NCBI RefSeq assembly: GCF_020921035.1
Contig: NC_063156.1
Coordinates: forward strand, 26,274,283 to 26,338,282
From: Rhodamnia argentea
Taxonomy: Eukaryota > Streptophyta > Magnoliopsida > Myrtales > Myrtaceae
DNA length: 64,000 nucleotides
Direction of reading: 5' to 3'
Within the stretch, counting starts at the first letter, position 1. Each line of letters opens with the position of its first letter. The notes below the pieces were generated by a model. The model worked only from the letters and a program-made list of their open reading frames with translations, was not told the origin of the DNA and did no database searches. Position numbers and translations under genes: made by a program. This document shows positions 36,141 to 48,800 of the stretch, piece after piece.

Positions 36141-39100
36141 GTGGTATCAGAGCCCCTTGTGATATATTGAAGTTGAATCGCAAACCCTAATTGTCGATGC
36201 ATATGATGTATGCCCGAAGTGATTCTTGATTAGGGTTAGATGAATTGAAAATACAAATTGATATGATCAATTTGAGTAATTTCACATTGAAACAAATTTG
36301 AATTCCTGCATTGATGTGGATTAATGTGATTGATCCAAAGGCGTTTCTTTAAGAAAACAGAATTACGAATTCTGTTTAGGGAATTGAGAAGAAACGAAAT
36401 AGGGATGGCCTTAAGGACGGTTTAATTGAAATCGGCCGCCCTAGCGAGGATAGTTCAAGGGGACGGTTAGTTTCCTGTGAAAACAGAATTGAGAATGGAA
36501 TTGTTTGTTCAATTGTTATTAAACCCATTGATTGATGTATCTTGTTGTGATTAGTGATATTTTGTTTATGTCCATAAGATGTATATGTTCATCACTAAAT
36601 AAAACTGCAAAAGTCCCAAATAAAATTAAGTAATACAATGACGCATTTCCAATTATACACCTGTCAAGACTTGAATCGTCAAAAGATGGGCCTGCCAAAG
36701 TAGGTGTCTTTAACTATTTGAGTAAGATAGGATGGGTAATAGTTATCCATATGTCAAGATTGGTTTACTTAACGAGGCTATCAAAACAGTTTTGAGCCTT
36801 GAGGCATAGAGTTTGGGGATAAGACATGAGATGTTAACCCAAAAAATCAAGAGTTGTATTCAATACAATTGACAAAGAGTTGTCTACCTATATAACCGAG
36901 TCTTGAGCGGAAAGCCAAAGTTTACTCATATCTTGGTGAAATATGGATCTTGGTCCACTATACTTATAGGGACACATATTATGAAAGTATAGTGGGAGTT
37001 TATTATTAATAATATTAATGAACAATTCACTTTGCATATTTGTTGTAGATAATGGCAAATAGCTCTGCATCAAGTTTTTCACTGCGATCCGTCCTTGAGA
37101 AGGACAAATTGAATGGTTCAAACTTCTTGGACTGGTCTTGAGAATTGTTCTCAAGCGGGAGAAAAAGGATTATGTTTCGGAGAAACCACTTCCCCAGAAG
37201 GCACCTCCTTCTAATGCTCCCCATGCTGAAAGGAATGCTTACCAGAAGCATAAAGATGATGCATTGGATGCATCATGTCTAATGCTAGCTACTATGAACT
37301 CGGACCTTCGGAAGCGGTTTGAGAACGTGGATGCCTATGATATGATCATGAACCTGAAAATTTTATTTCGGGAGCAGGTACGCACCGAAAGGTACCGGAC
37401 GGTAAAGGCCTTAATTGAGTGTAAGCTAGCAAGTGGAAGCTCGGTTAGCCCACATGTCATAAAGATGATAGGTTATATTGAAAACCTGGAGTTTGGGCTC
37501 TCCCATTAGTCAAGAGTTGGCTATCGACATTATTCTTGATCATTGTCTCGTGATTATGACACGTTTGTTATGAACTATAACATGCATAATCTTAATAAGT
37601 CTTTGAGCTAAGCATGGGATGCTCAAAGTCTGCTGATGAATATCAAGAAGGACCCTACCCCTAATGTTCTCATGATTCAAAAGGGGAAAGGCTTTAAGAA
37701 GCCGGTTAAGGTCAAGGGTAAGGGCAAGGGCACTCAGCCCAAGCCTAAATCCAAGATCAAATCGAGCCCAAGCTGGCGATCTTTTCTGCTTCCATTGTGG
37801 TGACAATGGACATTGGAAGAGAAACTGTAAGAAATATTTGGAGGATCTGAAGAAGAAGGGAAGTGAGACTTCCACTTCGGGTATTTATGTTATAGAAGTA
37901 AATGTTACTACTAGTTCTACTTCATGGGTATTAGATACCGGTTGTGGTATTCACATTTGTTTGAATGTGCAGAAACTAAAACGAAGTAGAACACTCGCAA
38001 AAGGTGAAGTGGAACTACGCGTTGGAAATGGAGCAAGAGTTGCTGCATTAGCCGTAGGAACATATGATGTAGCTTTTACCTTACGGCATGATTTTAGAAC
38101 CGAACAATTGCTACTATGTACCTCCTATACGCGGGAATATTATTTGTGTTTCTTGTTTGGACAAGGAAGGTTTCTATTTTAATATAAAGAACAATAGTTG
38201 TTCATTTTATCTTAATGGATTGTTTTATGGTAGCGCCCATATTATGGATGAGATATATGTTCTGAATCTTGATGTGCCAATCTATAATATAGATACAAAA
38301 AGGATTAAATCTAATGATTTGAATCCAACCTACCTATGGCATTGTCGATTAGGCCACATAAACGAGAAACGAATTCACAAGCTCCATAGTAATGGGCTAT
38401 TAAATTCATTTGATTTTGAATCTTTTGATACGTGTGAATCTTGTTTAGTTGGAAAAATGACAAAAGCTCCTTTTACTCATCAAAGTGAAAGGGCAAAAGA
38501 ATTATTGGCCCTTATACATACCGATGTATGTGGACCACTAAGTTCTACGACTAGAGGAGGTTATCAGGATTTTATTACATTTACTGATGATTTCGGTAGA
38601 TATGGATATATTTATTTGATGAAACATAAATCCGAGTCCTTTGAAAAGTTCAAGGAATTTCAGAATGAAGTACAAAATCAACTTGGCAAGAATATCAAGG
38701 CTCTTCGATCTGATTGAGGAGGAGAATATCTAAGCCAAGAGTTCAATGACCATCTCAAGGAGTGTGGAATTGTTTCACAGCTCACTCCCCCTAGAACACC
38801 ATAGTGGAATGGTGTCTCTGAGAGGAGAAATTGAACTTTGTTAGACATGGTTCGATCGATGATGAGTCATTCGGATCTTCCATTATCTTTCTGGGGATAT
38901 GCACTCGAGACAGCTACTTTCACACTAAATAGAAGTCCATCAAAAGCTGTAGAGAAGACACCATTTGAGATGTGGACAGGAAAAGTTCCTAGTATGTCTT
39001 TTCTAAAGATTTGGGGTTGCGAAGCTTATGTAAACGTTTACTCTCTGATAAGCTTGGGCCCAAATCTGATAAATGCTTCTTTGTGGAATATCCTAAGAAA

Positions 39101-41008
39101 ACGAAAGGATATTACTTTTACAACCCATCGGAGAACAAAGTGTTTGTTGCTCGCAATGGTATCTTTTTAGAGAAAGAGTTTCTTACTAAAGGATCCGATG
39201 GGAGTAATGTAAACCTCGAAGAAGTTATTGTGCCACAAGAGAGTGTTCTAGTTCATGAGGAATCTCAATTAGATCTACAAAGAGTTGTAGAGTCTACTTC
39301 GGTGGCGCCTATAGTTCGTAGGTCCGAAAGAACACATCGTGAGCCTATGAGATATGGTTTTCATGTAACGGAACATCGTCATCTATTGTTAATAGAAAAT
39401 GATGAGCCTACGACCTATGCAGAAGCTATGATGGGCCCGGACTCCGATAAATGGCTTTAAGCCATGAAATCCGAAATAGACTCAATGCATCAAAATAAAG
39501 TTTGGACTTTGGTTGATCCACTCGAAGGTGTTAGACCTATAGGGTGCAAGTGGGTTTTCAAGAGAAGAAAACCCCGATATGGATGGAAAAGTTCACATCC
39601 ATAAAGCACGGCTGGTAGCTAAAGGTTTCAAACAAACTCATGGTATTAACTATGATGAAACCTATTCACCGGTGGCTATGCTTAAGTCTATTCGGATTAT
39701 CCTAGCGTTTGCTGCATATTATGACTATGAGATATGGCAAATGGATGTAAAGACAGCTTTCCTCAACGGAAACCTAGATGAGGATGTGTATATGACACAG
39801 CCCGAAGGCTTTACATCACTAGATAACGTTGGGAAGATTTGTAAGCTTCAACGTTCTATTTATGGATTGAAGCAGGCATCACGGAGTTGGAATATCCGTT
39901 TCGATAAAACTGTCAAAGAGTTTGGCTTCATTAGAAACAAAGAATAAGCTTGTGTATACAAGAAGTCTAGTGGGAGCGCAATTATGTTTCTAGTGTTGTA
40001 TGTGGATGACATACTACTCATTAGAAACGATATTCCTATGCTTCAATCGGTTAAGACATGGCTAGGAAAATGTTTCTCCATGAAGGACATGGGAGAGGCA
40101 AACTATATCTTGGGGATCGGGATCTATAGAGATAGATCAAAGAGACTTATTGGACTGAGTCAAAGTACATATGTTGACAAAGTCATCAATATGTTTAATA
40201 TGCAAGACTCCAAGAAAGGTTTCCTCCCGATGACACATGACACATGACATAAGTCTTAGCAAGACTCGGTGTCCTACAACACAAGATGAGCGGGATCGCA
40301 TTAGTAGGATTCCTTATGCATCTGCTGTAGGATCCATCATGTATGCTATGTTGTGCACTCGTCCCGATGTTGCTTGTGCATTGAGCATGACAAGCGGATA
40401 CCGGTTAGATCCAGGAGAACCTCATTGGATAGCTGTTAAAAATATCCTTAAGTACTTGAGAAGAACTAAGGATTTATTCTTAGTCTATGGAGGTGAGAAA
40501 CGGATCATTGTAAGTGGTTACACTGATGCTAGTTTCCAAACCGACAAAGACAACTTTCGATCGCTGTCAGGATTTGTCTTTTGTGTGAATGGTGGAGCGG
40601 TGTGCTAGAAGAGTTCCAACCGAAACAACATTAAGATTCTACGACAGAAGCTAAGTATATTGCTTCTTCGGAAGCATCAAAGGAAGCTGTTTGGATTCGA
40701 AAGTTTATAGAAGAACTAGGAATCAATCCTACTAGTTTGAATCTAGTAGACCTTTATTGTGACAACAATGGGGCCATAGCTTTGGCTAAAGAGCCTAGGT
40801 CTCACCAGAAGACCAAACATATACTCGGAAAGTATCGCCTCATTCGAGAATTCATTGAGAGATGCGATGTCAAGATGTGCAAAGTTGCAACGGAGTTGAA
40901 TGTAGCTGATCCGTTGACGAAGGCTCTTCCACAATCTAAGCATGAGCGTCATTGTAACGATTTAGGCCTTAGACACATTAGTGATTGGTCTTGATATGAG
41001 TGGGAGTA

Positions 41009-42240
41009 TATGTAATATACATTTGCATTGTTCATTAATAGAATATATGTTATATTTGATTTCGATTTAATTTGAGTATATGATTATATGCGAAATCTTA
41101 GTCCCCTGAATATTGAATATCCTTAATAGATAATCAAATGCGTGATTTGATCATGAAACTCTATTAATAGAATGGATATTAATATTCTAAATGTCTCTAG
41201 TCAATTGTCATTGAGCATTGGGACGCCAATGGTGTTTGAGCCTAGCATGTGCGTCAATTGATGACCAAGTTTCATGGGTCATGAATATAGAGATATAAAG
41301 TTGATCACATGGAATACATGTTGGAGAACATTGTATTAGACAGACCCGCCATGAGAATACTGTAGGATTGTTATATAATGTCATAAGTATTTCTCATCAT
41401 AGCTATAGAGTATAGTCCTTTGACTGAGTACCGCCGTCGTTTCCTAGACGTAGATTGACATGCTTTAACATTACCAAACGTCATTTGTAATAGGTGATTA
41501 TAAAAGTAATGGTTGGGCATGTCATGAATCGTGTTGAGGGATGTGAGTAGACAAGATGGGATTTGTCCCTCTCATATAACGAGAGTATGATATCTTGGCC
41601 TCCCGTAGAGTGTTGCTAGAGACCGCTTATGACTTGTGGGCCAAAAGGGTTTTGGGCACATTGCTAATGTCTAGTGAACCTACGGGGTCGCACACAATAG
41701 CGAATCGAGTTTATATTTTCTACGTGCCTTGATCTACTTAAGAAGTAGGTTTTAATTTATTCTCTTATTCTAAATATCTACGCGATTGTGTGTGTTATGA
41801 GATAACGATGAAACGCACGATTGGAGATAGACGATTTGGCGGGCCCGAGCTGCCCGGCCCCACTTCTTTTATTACGCGTAAATATTGACGCATATAAAAA
41901 GACGTGGAAAAACCCTAGAGAGGGGATGAAAAAAAAAAGCAGAGAGCCATTCTCTGTTGTGAGATCTTTGAGAGAGTCTCGGTGATCAAAAAGGCAATCA
42001 AGGAGGAGAAGTTCCAAGATCTGCAAGCTAGTACTTGGATCGTTAGAGACTTCAATTCGCGTGTGTGGATACCGTTGGAGGCGCAACACTTGGGGCGCTA
42101 ATCCGGACATAACTGATCGTCAATTTAACTTCGATCTGCAAAAGGTACGTCGATTGATTTCAATATACGCATGGATCTTGTCTAGGGTTTCGGTTTAGAC
42201 TTATATTCCGCTGTGTTTTTACAATGCCGAAACCCTATCA
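41009..42240 (+). repeat. Right LTR of the copia fossil
   Basis: A purine tract 'gagtgggagta' just after the RNase H end suggests that this LTR starts near 41009 ('tgtaatatac') and ends 'gaaaccctatca' at 42240. Only 41611-42240 has a partner at the left end. The start is therefore uncertain. Confidence 0.65.
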
Positions 42241-45200
42241 ATTACTTCGCTGATTGTAGCCTCGAGATCTTTGAGATGCATCTGCTGTAGCATTAATCGA
42301 GGTACTCATATTGTGCTTTCTTTACCAAAGATATCCGTCTTCGATCGCACAGCCATTTGACAAAATAATTCATTTTCGCCTTACCCAAATTTCAGACCAC
42401 TCTGCATAGTGAGTTATTGATGTTTCTTTCGTGATATTTTCTTGTCCGTTTACTTGCTTTAGTATCAAAGATATCTCCAGATACTTTCTTTGGTTTTGTA
42501 TCTTCTTTTTAAACTCCTGTCAAGTACTATGGAAGGTAAAAGGCCTTCTCTTTTTCACTCTTTTTTTTTTCTTTTGATCTTTGTGTAGGTTGGCTTGCTT
42601 AATACACGAAGGGATCCTTCTTTCATTCGCCCTGTGTCACGAGGTATTCAGATGTGTCTTGTGAGATGGTATGCGACGTATTTTCTTACATAAGACTACT
42701 ACAGGAGATGAAACTGTTGTGAGATCTGCGTGCTCATTTTAAGTCACAGGCTTGTGCATGAGTGAATGCAGTTGAGCTTCCATTGCTCACTCAAGTACCT
42801 GTGGCAGTGATTTTTCCGTGGTCGTAGTTATCACCATTTGATGCTACTAGCGACTCCAGTGTATGTCTGCGTCCATTCATTCCATGTCATGTTTATAAAG
42901 TTAATTTACGCCCAAATATCTTGAAATTTAGTGGATTGTATTCCTCCTGGACTGCATACAAAGGTCTTGATATCTTTCTATTTTCTAGAAATCAAGGAGA
43001 GACTTAACTTCACTTAATGCAAACTGAGGGAGCACTAGGGAAGTACAGTCAATGTGTCCTAATGTTGCAGTGATGCTTTCATGGTTGTGGACCTGTTGTA
43101 CATGCTTGCGATGTCAACCTGGGTAAATTACGATTGTCCAGATAAAGTCTAGGGGGATTCTGCCGAAGCTGGGCTAAATTAAGAGTGTATGCCTGACATT
43201 TTACCTTGTTCTTGTGAGATTGTGGTTTAAACCAGTTACGAGGCGACCCCTTCTTGGGCAGAAGCAATTTATATCATGGTTGATTTTGCCTAATGAAGTC
43301 ATTGGCTTACTTCTTTGTCAAACTTCGCAGGACTATATTGCCGTTCATCCTTCTTTACCTGTCATATACTTCGACAGTTGCAAAGAAATAAGGTACTTGC
43401 TACTAATCTGTGATTATACAACACATAACAACGTTGACAACTCTACTTTGAAATCAAAAGATAACCTACCTACTTTCACAAGAGTTACTGGGTTGCGGTC
43501 TAATTTTTTGGTTTGGTTGCCGATATTCCGTCTGTCCGCATCATTATGTGCAGGGAAACGCAACAGCATGCTGACAATGATTCTTTTGCTACTGACACAT
43601 TGGTAAGAGTCCTCTTCTCATCCAGAATAACCATGTCAGAATTTCGGTTGTGAATGCACTCATGCTTAGTCAAAGTATTCTTTTTCATCATAAATAAAGA
43701 TACCTGCACAAGTAGAACTGAGTTCATCCGATAAGAACCGATTCCTCCATTTCTTTGTGCAAGTCCATTTATGTCATTAGCTTCATGTGGCCTGAAGGCA
43801 TCAATGACATCTGTCTATCTTCATGTAGATTGTGTCAAAGCGAGCCCTTGATTAGAGGAGCCTGCGAACAGAGGACCCTCCATTGACCTGTATACACAAG
43901 ATTCCTTTATAATTGAGATTTCTTTCTAGTTGGCGATTGAAATGGGTCTCTGTATTTGTCTGACGAAGGATCCCCTGCATACTTAAAACCTTGGGAGACA
44001 GGGCACACTGGCCGTGACTAACAGCGAGGGGACAACTGGTGGCTGCACAAGTATTTCAAGGCAGCATGTATATTGGCACGATTAGCATGTGCATTGAGAC
44101 TTGGAAAGTTAAGTGCTCAATTTGAAAAGAGCCAGCGTCTTTTGTCATCATGGGTAGGTAACCAATCTACCCATCCAAGTATTTGCAAGGGTGTCAGCAA
44201 ATTGACATACTTGATGTTGGAATGCTCTGATATTCTTTTCAAATCTAGTCAGAAGAGTTTGATGGTAAACTGCGCGCGTTTCTGCGAATCTCTACCAGAT
44301 GGATTCTATACCATAGATCGTGCTCACCTTTGCTACATGGCCATCCATGTCTCGGCCTCCTTAATTTCCCTGTTTCCTCCGCTTTAAAGGCTATTGGATC
44401 CGGCATACCGGCATCATTCAATCGCGATTCTGTTATCAGTCGGTCTATAGAAGTTGAAGTGCCTATGCTTGTCCTTTTTTGGCCAAAGTGCTCAGCTGCT
44501 AACGTGTTGCCCTCTTCGTTGGCGGAGTGTAATTTACACAACTACATAAGCTCTGAACTACAACTATTTTCCTACGGTATTATGATAATACATTTGTTGA
44601 AGAAAAGGAAAAAGCGTGCTCAGCTCTTTATTGACAATCTCCCCATCCCCCAAACGAGTCCCAAAAATCGCCTGATCGAAAATCCAGATACAACATTTTT
44701 GTGTGTCGTCAAGAAGTTCGACGCCGGGACTCAGCGAATTACGGGCAATTAGAGGGGCCGGATTTCATGGTTTTTGCTTGAATCGTGTTCTTGACTTTTG
44801 TTTCCAGGTGGGATCACCCACGCAGGAGGCATCAGTGAATCAACAACTATAGTTCATAAACCGACTGACAGTAGCTTGGGGGTAAAAGGAGAGACGATCC
44901 GACTCATGCGTTTTAGTTCTATCCAAAGCGTCTAAACTAGATGGGTGGTGCTCGTATGTGAACCCACCAAGTAGATTCTATTCTACTGGCGTGCATGCCG
45001 CAATTTGTCCCTCGAAATGAGGAGAAAAATGTTGAGATGATGTCTTAATCTCCATCTCTTGCCCTGATGACGAGTCAGAGTTAGAAAAAAAAAATTTGAT
45101 TAAACGCGCGACGTTCTTGATCTCTGTCGTCGCTGGTGCATTGGCTAATCTCTTCTCACTCCCTCGGCAACTTCCATAATCTTTCGGATAACTCCCCTCA

Positions 45201-45560
45201 CGAAATGCACCGCCTTCATCATCTCGCAAGCGCTCGAGATCCCATGCAAACCCAAGGCCTCTGTATCAACCTTCTCGTGCTCTGTTCGGACGACTCTTCC
45301 TCCTGTAATTTTGTGTCCTTCCGTTTTCATCTTCTGAACGTTCTCATCCCACGTTCCAACTCGTTCGCGCTTGGACGGCAGCAAAGACGAGCCTCCGTTC
45401 GCTTGTCCTTTCTCTCTTCAGTTCGCGAGCCGACCAACGAGAGTGAAAAACGATTCCTTTTCACAGAGTATAACTGAAGAGACGCTCGCGCTGATGCCAC
45501 GTATCGCATGGGTTCACGCTTGATCACGCCATATGATTTGCCCCACATAAATATGTCATT
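42241..45560. other. Intergenic, no gene recognised
   Basis: Moderate GC content and several open frames of 80-140 codons (for example 44073-44387 plus, 44330-44752 plus, 45145-45384 minus). None shows a recognisable domain or consistent exon structure. They could be decayed gene pieces. Confidence 0.35.
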
Positions 45561-45666
45561 GACGCTATCGCTCCAACTTTGAAGGTCCTGCATCAGAAAA
45601 CCAGAGCGTCTGCTGCTTTCTCTGAAGAAAGGAGAGAGAGAGAGGGACGGTGGGAATGGGAGCAGG

Positions 45667-46224
45667 ATGTGGAAGTCCCTGAAGCAACGGCTGGGATTCA
45701 AACGCATGGGCTGCTGCGGCGCTGCCACGTGGACCCCATCGGCCCCCACTATCCTCACCGTCGTAACCGAGTCATCGCCCACCCAAATGCTGGACGACCC
45801 AGATCAAGAGCGCGATCGCGACCGTGCTATGTACGCGAGTGATGTCCCGGGGCGCGACGGCGACCGCGCACCACCGCTCTCGGGGATGAACCTGGAGGCG
45901 GCGCTCGAGGCGGAGCGCAACCTGGGGCGGCGGGGGCCCGCGGCGGGCCAGCCCGTGGAGACGTTGATGAGGCTGATCGAGGAGACGGATGGGGTGGATC
46001 TGAAGCAGGAGGCGGAGGAGGGACAAGGGGACGACGAGGAAGAGGAGGGGCGGCGGAGGAGGCGTGGGGTGCGATTGGGTGTGCTACGTGTGCATGGGAT
46101 AGGAACGAGGGCGCAGCTTTCATCCCCTGCGGCCACGTCTTCTGTCGGGTGTGCTCTCGAGGGAGCAGTGGGTCCATCGGGGGTGTTGCCCCATTTGCAA
46201 CCGTCCGATTCACGAGATTCTTGA
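45667..46224 (+). pseudogene. RING-type (C3HC4) E3 ligase gene with a disrupted RING domain
   Basis: The N-terminus (MWKSLKQRLGFKRMGCCGAA), the middle (SGMNLEAALEAERNLG) and the segment LMRLIEETDG match a plant RING protein family of roughly 200 residues as I recall it. Members of such families usually act as ubiquitin ligases, with the C-terminal RING recruiting the E2. Here the frame opens at 45667 and stays intact through an acidic, Arg-rich stretch. The RING pieces then fall in different frames: CDWVCYVCMG at 46070, RNEGAAFIPCGHVFCRVCSR from 46101, and EQWVHRGCCPICNRPIHEI from 46163. That implies about three single-base shifts in 100 bp. All zinc ligands are still recognisable, so the decay is young or the assembly is wrong here. 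No intron explains it. Confidence 0.75.
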
Positions 46225-46380
46225 CCTATTTTTAGACATGCTTCTTCCAAAGGTTTCAATTTTTCGCTTGCCCGTGCGGTGATCCTCTTGGACTCTTGGG
46301 TAAGAAGGGCATGAAATTTTTTGGTGTGGTGGAAGGAACGTCTTTTCCTACCCCAAACCCAAGGGGAAAAAAAAAATGAT

Positions 46381-46511
46381 CGAACGGCCATCATGTGTCG
46401 CGGTAACAATTCACATAATGTCTACGTTAGATTGTTTATGAAATGTTGAATGACCGTTACGTGTCTTGATAGCAATTGACATCATTCGTGTTAGATTGTT
46501 TATGAAATGTT
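46381..46511. repeat. 64 bp tandem duplication
   Basis: 'gttagattgtttatgaaatg' occurs at 46426 and 46490, with similar sequence before each copy, giving two units of about 64 bp. It lies just downstream of the RING pseudogene. No function is evident. Confidence 0.65.
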
Positions 46512-47837
46512 GCATGTCGTAGCATGTGAAATTGATCTCTCCACTAGTTGGCTTTATAGTATCTAGTAACTTAAAACATCGTTCTAACCTAATGAAGGCT
46601 TTTGTTGATTATCAAAATGGCGAGTGTCTCGAAGTAACTCGGCAACGGATTTGAGCAAAACGTCGATAAAATAGCTACCACAACATATCGTTTAACACGT
46701 CGAAGTATAGATGGTTACATTTGATGGATTTCATGTTGAAGCTTGGTGGGACTTGACATATTAATTATGCAATTCACGTTAGGATAATTGTAACAATATT
46801 CTCGTGATTAGATATGATAACTAGGTGATAGGCGAAGGCCAACCCGAACCCCTTCCAAACCCGCTAGCCAATCGTTCGCTCGGGTCATAATCCAGGAACC
46901 GACCAACTCTTTAGAATCGGCTTCCATGACAGATCAAGCGACAACTCATTTGTGGTCAATTGATTGGCCCAAAGTGAGATCAAAGAGGAGTTTTATGGGC
47001 CTGGAAGCGTAACGGGTCCAATTACCAAGCCCATGATGTTCTAAGGATGCCTTTATAAGTTTTACATATCCCTCTTTCTAAACATAGCCTGAACAAATTT
47101 TAGTAGATAAATTTTACCCCTCATCGCTATGGACTCGTGTTACATCATCAAGGTCGCATCGTCTATTCGCATAATTTTTCATATCATGGTGAGAATATAT
47201 CGATGTCGTGAGAATTTTAAAATGAATTAAAACGTGTCAAGTTGTACCAGTTAAATCTGCAACCTTATCTTCTAATAAAGTCGAAAATCGACGTTTCTTA
47301 AGCGCGTCGCTCTCCCTTTCCGAGCCAAGCCGAGACTTCGAGTCTGTCCGTCAAACTTTGGTGCTCGTCCCACCGGACTTGCTGCCAACACAAATCTCTA
47401 AAACGTGCTTGTAATCTAGTAGGAGCTGGAACGACCTCAACAGTTTGGTGGACCGTCATATCACGCTGTCAATTCCCAGAGGACCAAAGCAAAATGGAAA
47501 AAGAGGACGAAAGCGAGACGAACGCTATCCAAATTCCATCCATATCCAATTAAGGATGTGGTTGGTTTGGCTTTTTGGGAACAGCCTTTATAGAAATGTA
47601 AAGATCTTTAGATTAAAGAAATTTGATAAAATGTAAAGATTGATTGGACAGCTCTAATTGAAAAATACCTTGAAATGCAGCTTTGAAAAAAAATGCTATT
47701 TGATAAACATAAATTTAAAATCAATGCCTTAAGGCACAAATTGTACTATCTCAAATTATAGATCCACTTTCCATCTCAATTCACGTCAAGTAGTGAAGAT
47801 GCCATTAGTCCAAGTTATGAAACATGAATAGAACACT
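46512..47837. other. Intergenic, no gene recognised
   Basis: No feature supported. Confidence 0.4.
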
Positions 47838-48146
47838 TCAGTAGCCAATATGAGTTTTCTCTGCATATATCCACATCAGTAACCAAAAAATGCCCATCTT
47901 CTTCGACAACAGCGTTTGGTGAATGTTGGGCAACACTCCTCCATTAGCAATGGGCACAAAACCCAGGAGCTTGCTCAATTCCTCATCGTTCCTCACATCG
48001 AACCATCGTTCCCCAAAGGCTTTCATCAAGCGCTTGAGCTTGCTCGCCCCCTCACCGGAATTCCCCGCCTTCTCGGGACTCCTGCCCTCATCCTCTCCAT
48101 CTGATCCACCCTTCATTGCCGGAACAACCAAACCGAGGCCACACAC
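47838..48146 (-). pseudogene. Histone H2A C-terminal fragment in a chimeric frame
   Basis: Near 47896-48000 (minus) the frame reads [11 protein letters not shown]...[18 protein letters not shown]. That is the end of the H2A histone fold and the docking region that contacts H3-H4. The preceding residues ([18 protein letters not shown] and onward) are not H2A, and the rest of the fold is absent. The open frame of 102 codons therefore joins an H2A tail to unrelated sequence. Most likely it is a gene fragment. A short expressed chimera cannot be excluded. Confidence 0.55.
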
Positions 48147-48389
48147 GAACCCTAGCTACCGATCAAACAATCCCCCAGAAACCGCGCCTTCTGCTAGGGC
48201 TTCCCCAGAACACCCACAAGCGCACAAGACCAAATCCAATTTCTCACCCAAATCGATTCCCCTCTTATCTAATCAAGGAATCGGAAAATAGGCAAAAGGG
48301 AAAAATCTCAGGATCAAATCCTCGCGCAGCAATGGTGAGGTCGAGCCCCGCTATGGCCGAGTGAGGGTCGACCTCGCAAGCAGCTTGCG
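48147..48389. other. Sequence before duplicated block B
   Basis: A plus frame overlaps the H2A fragment antisense and is rejected. Similarity to block A starts at about 48390. Confidence 0.4.
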
Positions 48390-48800
48390 AAAATCAGCCC
48401 TATCACTATCTTGCATTTACTAATTTTGGTAGTCTATTCCTTCCGGAAGCCAATGTCACACCTCTCGGATAGTCCGCGAAAATCAAACTAGACACGAAAG
48501 TCTTGAGCCATATTTAGTCAATCTCAGATTACTTTTTATACTTAAACTCGGGGATGCTAGGGATTTTTTTAAAATGTAAGTAGGTTTTTATTACTTAACT
48601 TGTCTACAAGATGACTCTACCTATTATCATTTTGGAAGGCAAGTAAGCACGAAATTAGAAGGGAGAATCACAAAAAAATCACAAACAAATAGACTTGGTT
48701 AAATATGATAAGGTAATCATTTATTATTTATTGGGGGACGTAATGAGTACAGGAAGTGCAATGTTTCATTATTCTCAATTAGCATTCATTACCATATCCC

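Larger units (their letters stand above)
35511..42240 (+). mobile_element. Ty1/copia LTR retrotransposon, broken fossil
   Basis: Plus-oriented copia element with the order Gag (about 37050-37880, with a zinc knuckle near its end), protease, integrase (about 38100-39200), reverse transcriptase (about 39500-40250) and RNase H (to about 40995). The integrase-before-RT order defines Ty1/copia. A primer-binding site 'tggtatcagagcc' follows the left repeat at 36142. The coding part is interrupted in roughly half a dozen places, so it is a fossil. The two terminal repeats differ by about 6 percent by eye over their shared 630 bp, suggesting an age of a few million years at usual plant rates. I saw no clear 5 bp target duplication. 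Confidence 0.9.

Noticed and set aside
44073-44752. Two overlapping plus-strand frames of 104 and 140 codons
   Set aside because: No recognisable domain, no supporting splice structure and ordinary composition.
45804-46409. 201-codon minus-strand frame opposite the RING gene
   Set aside because: It is antisense to the recognised RING protein, and its length follows from the high GC content.
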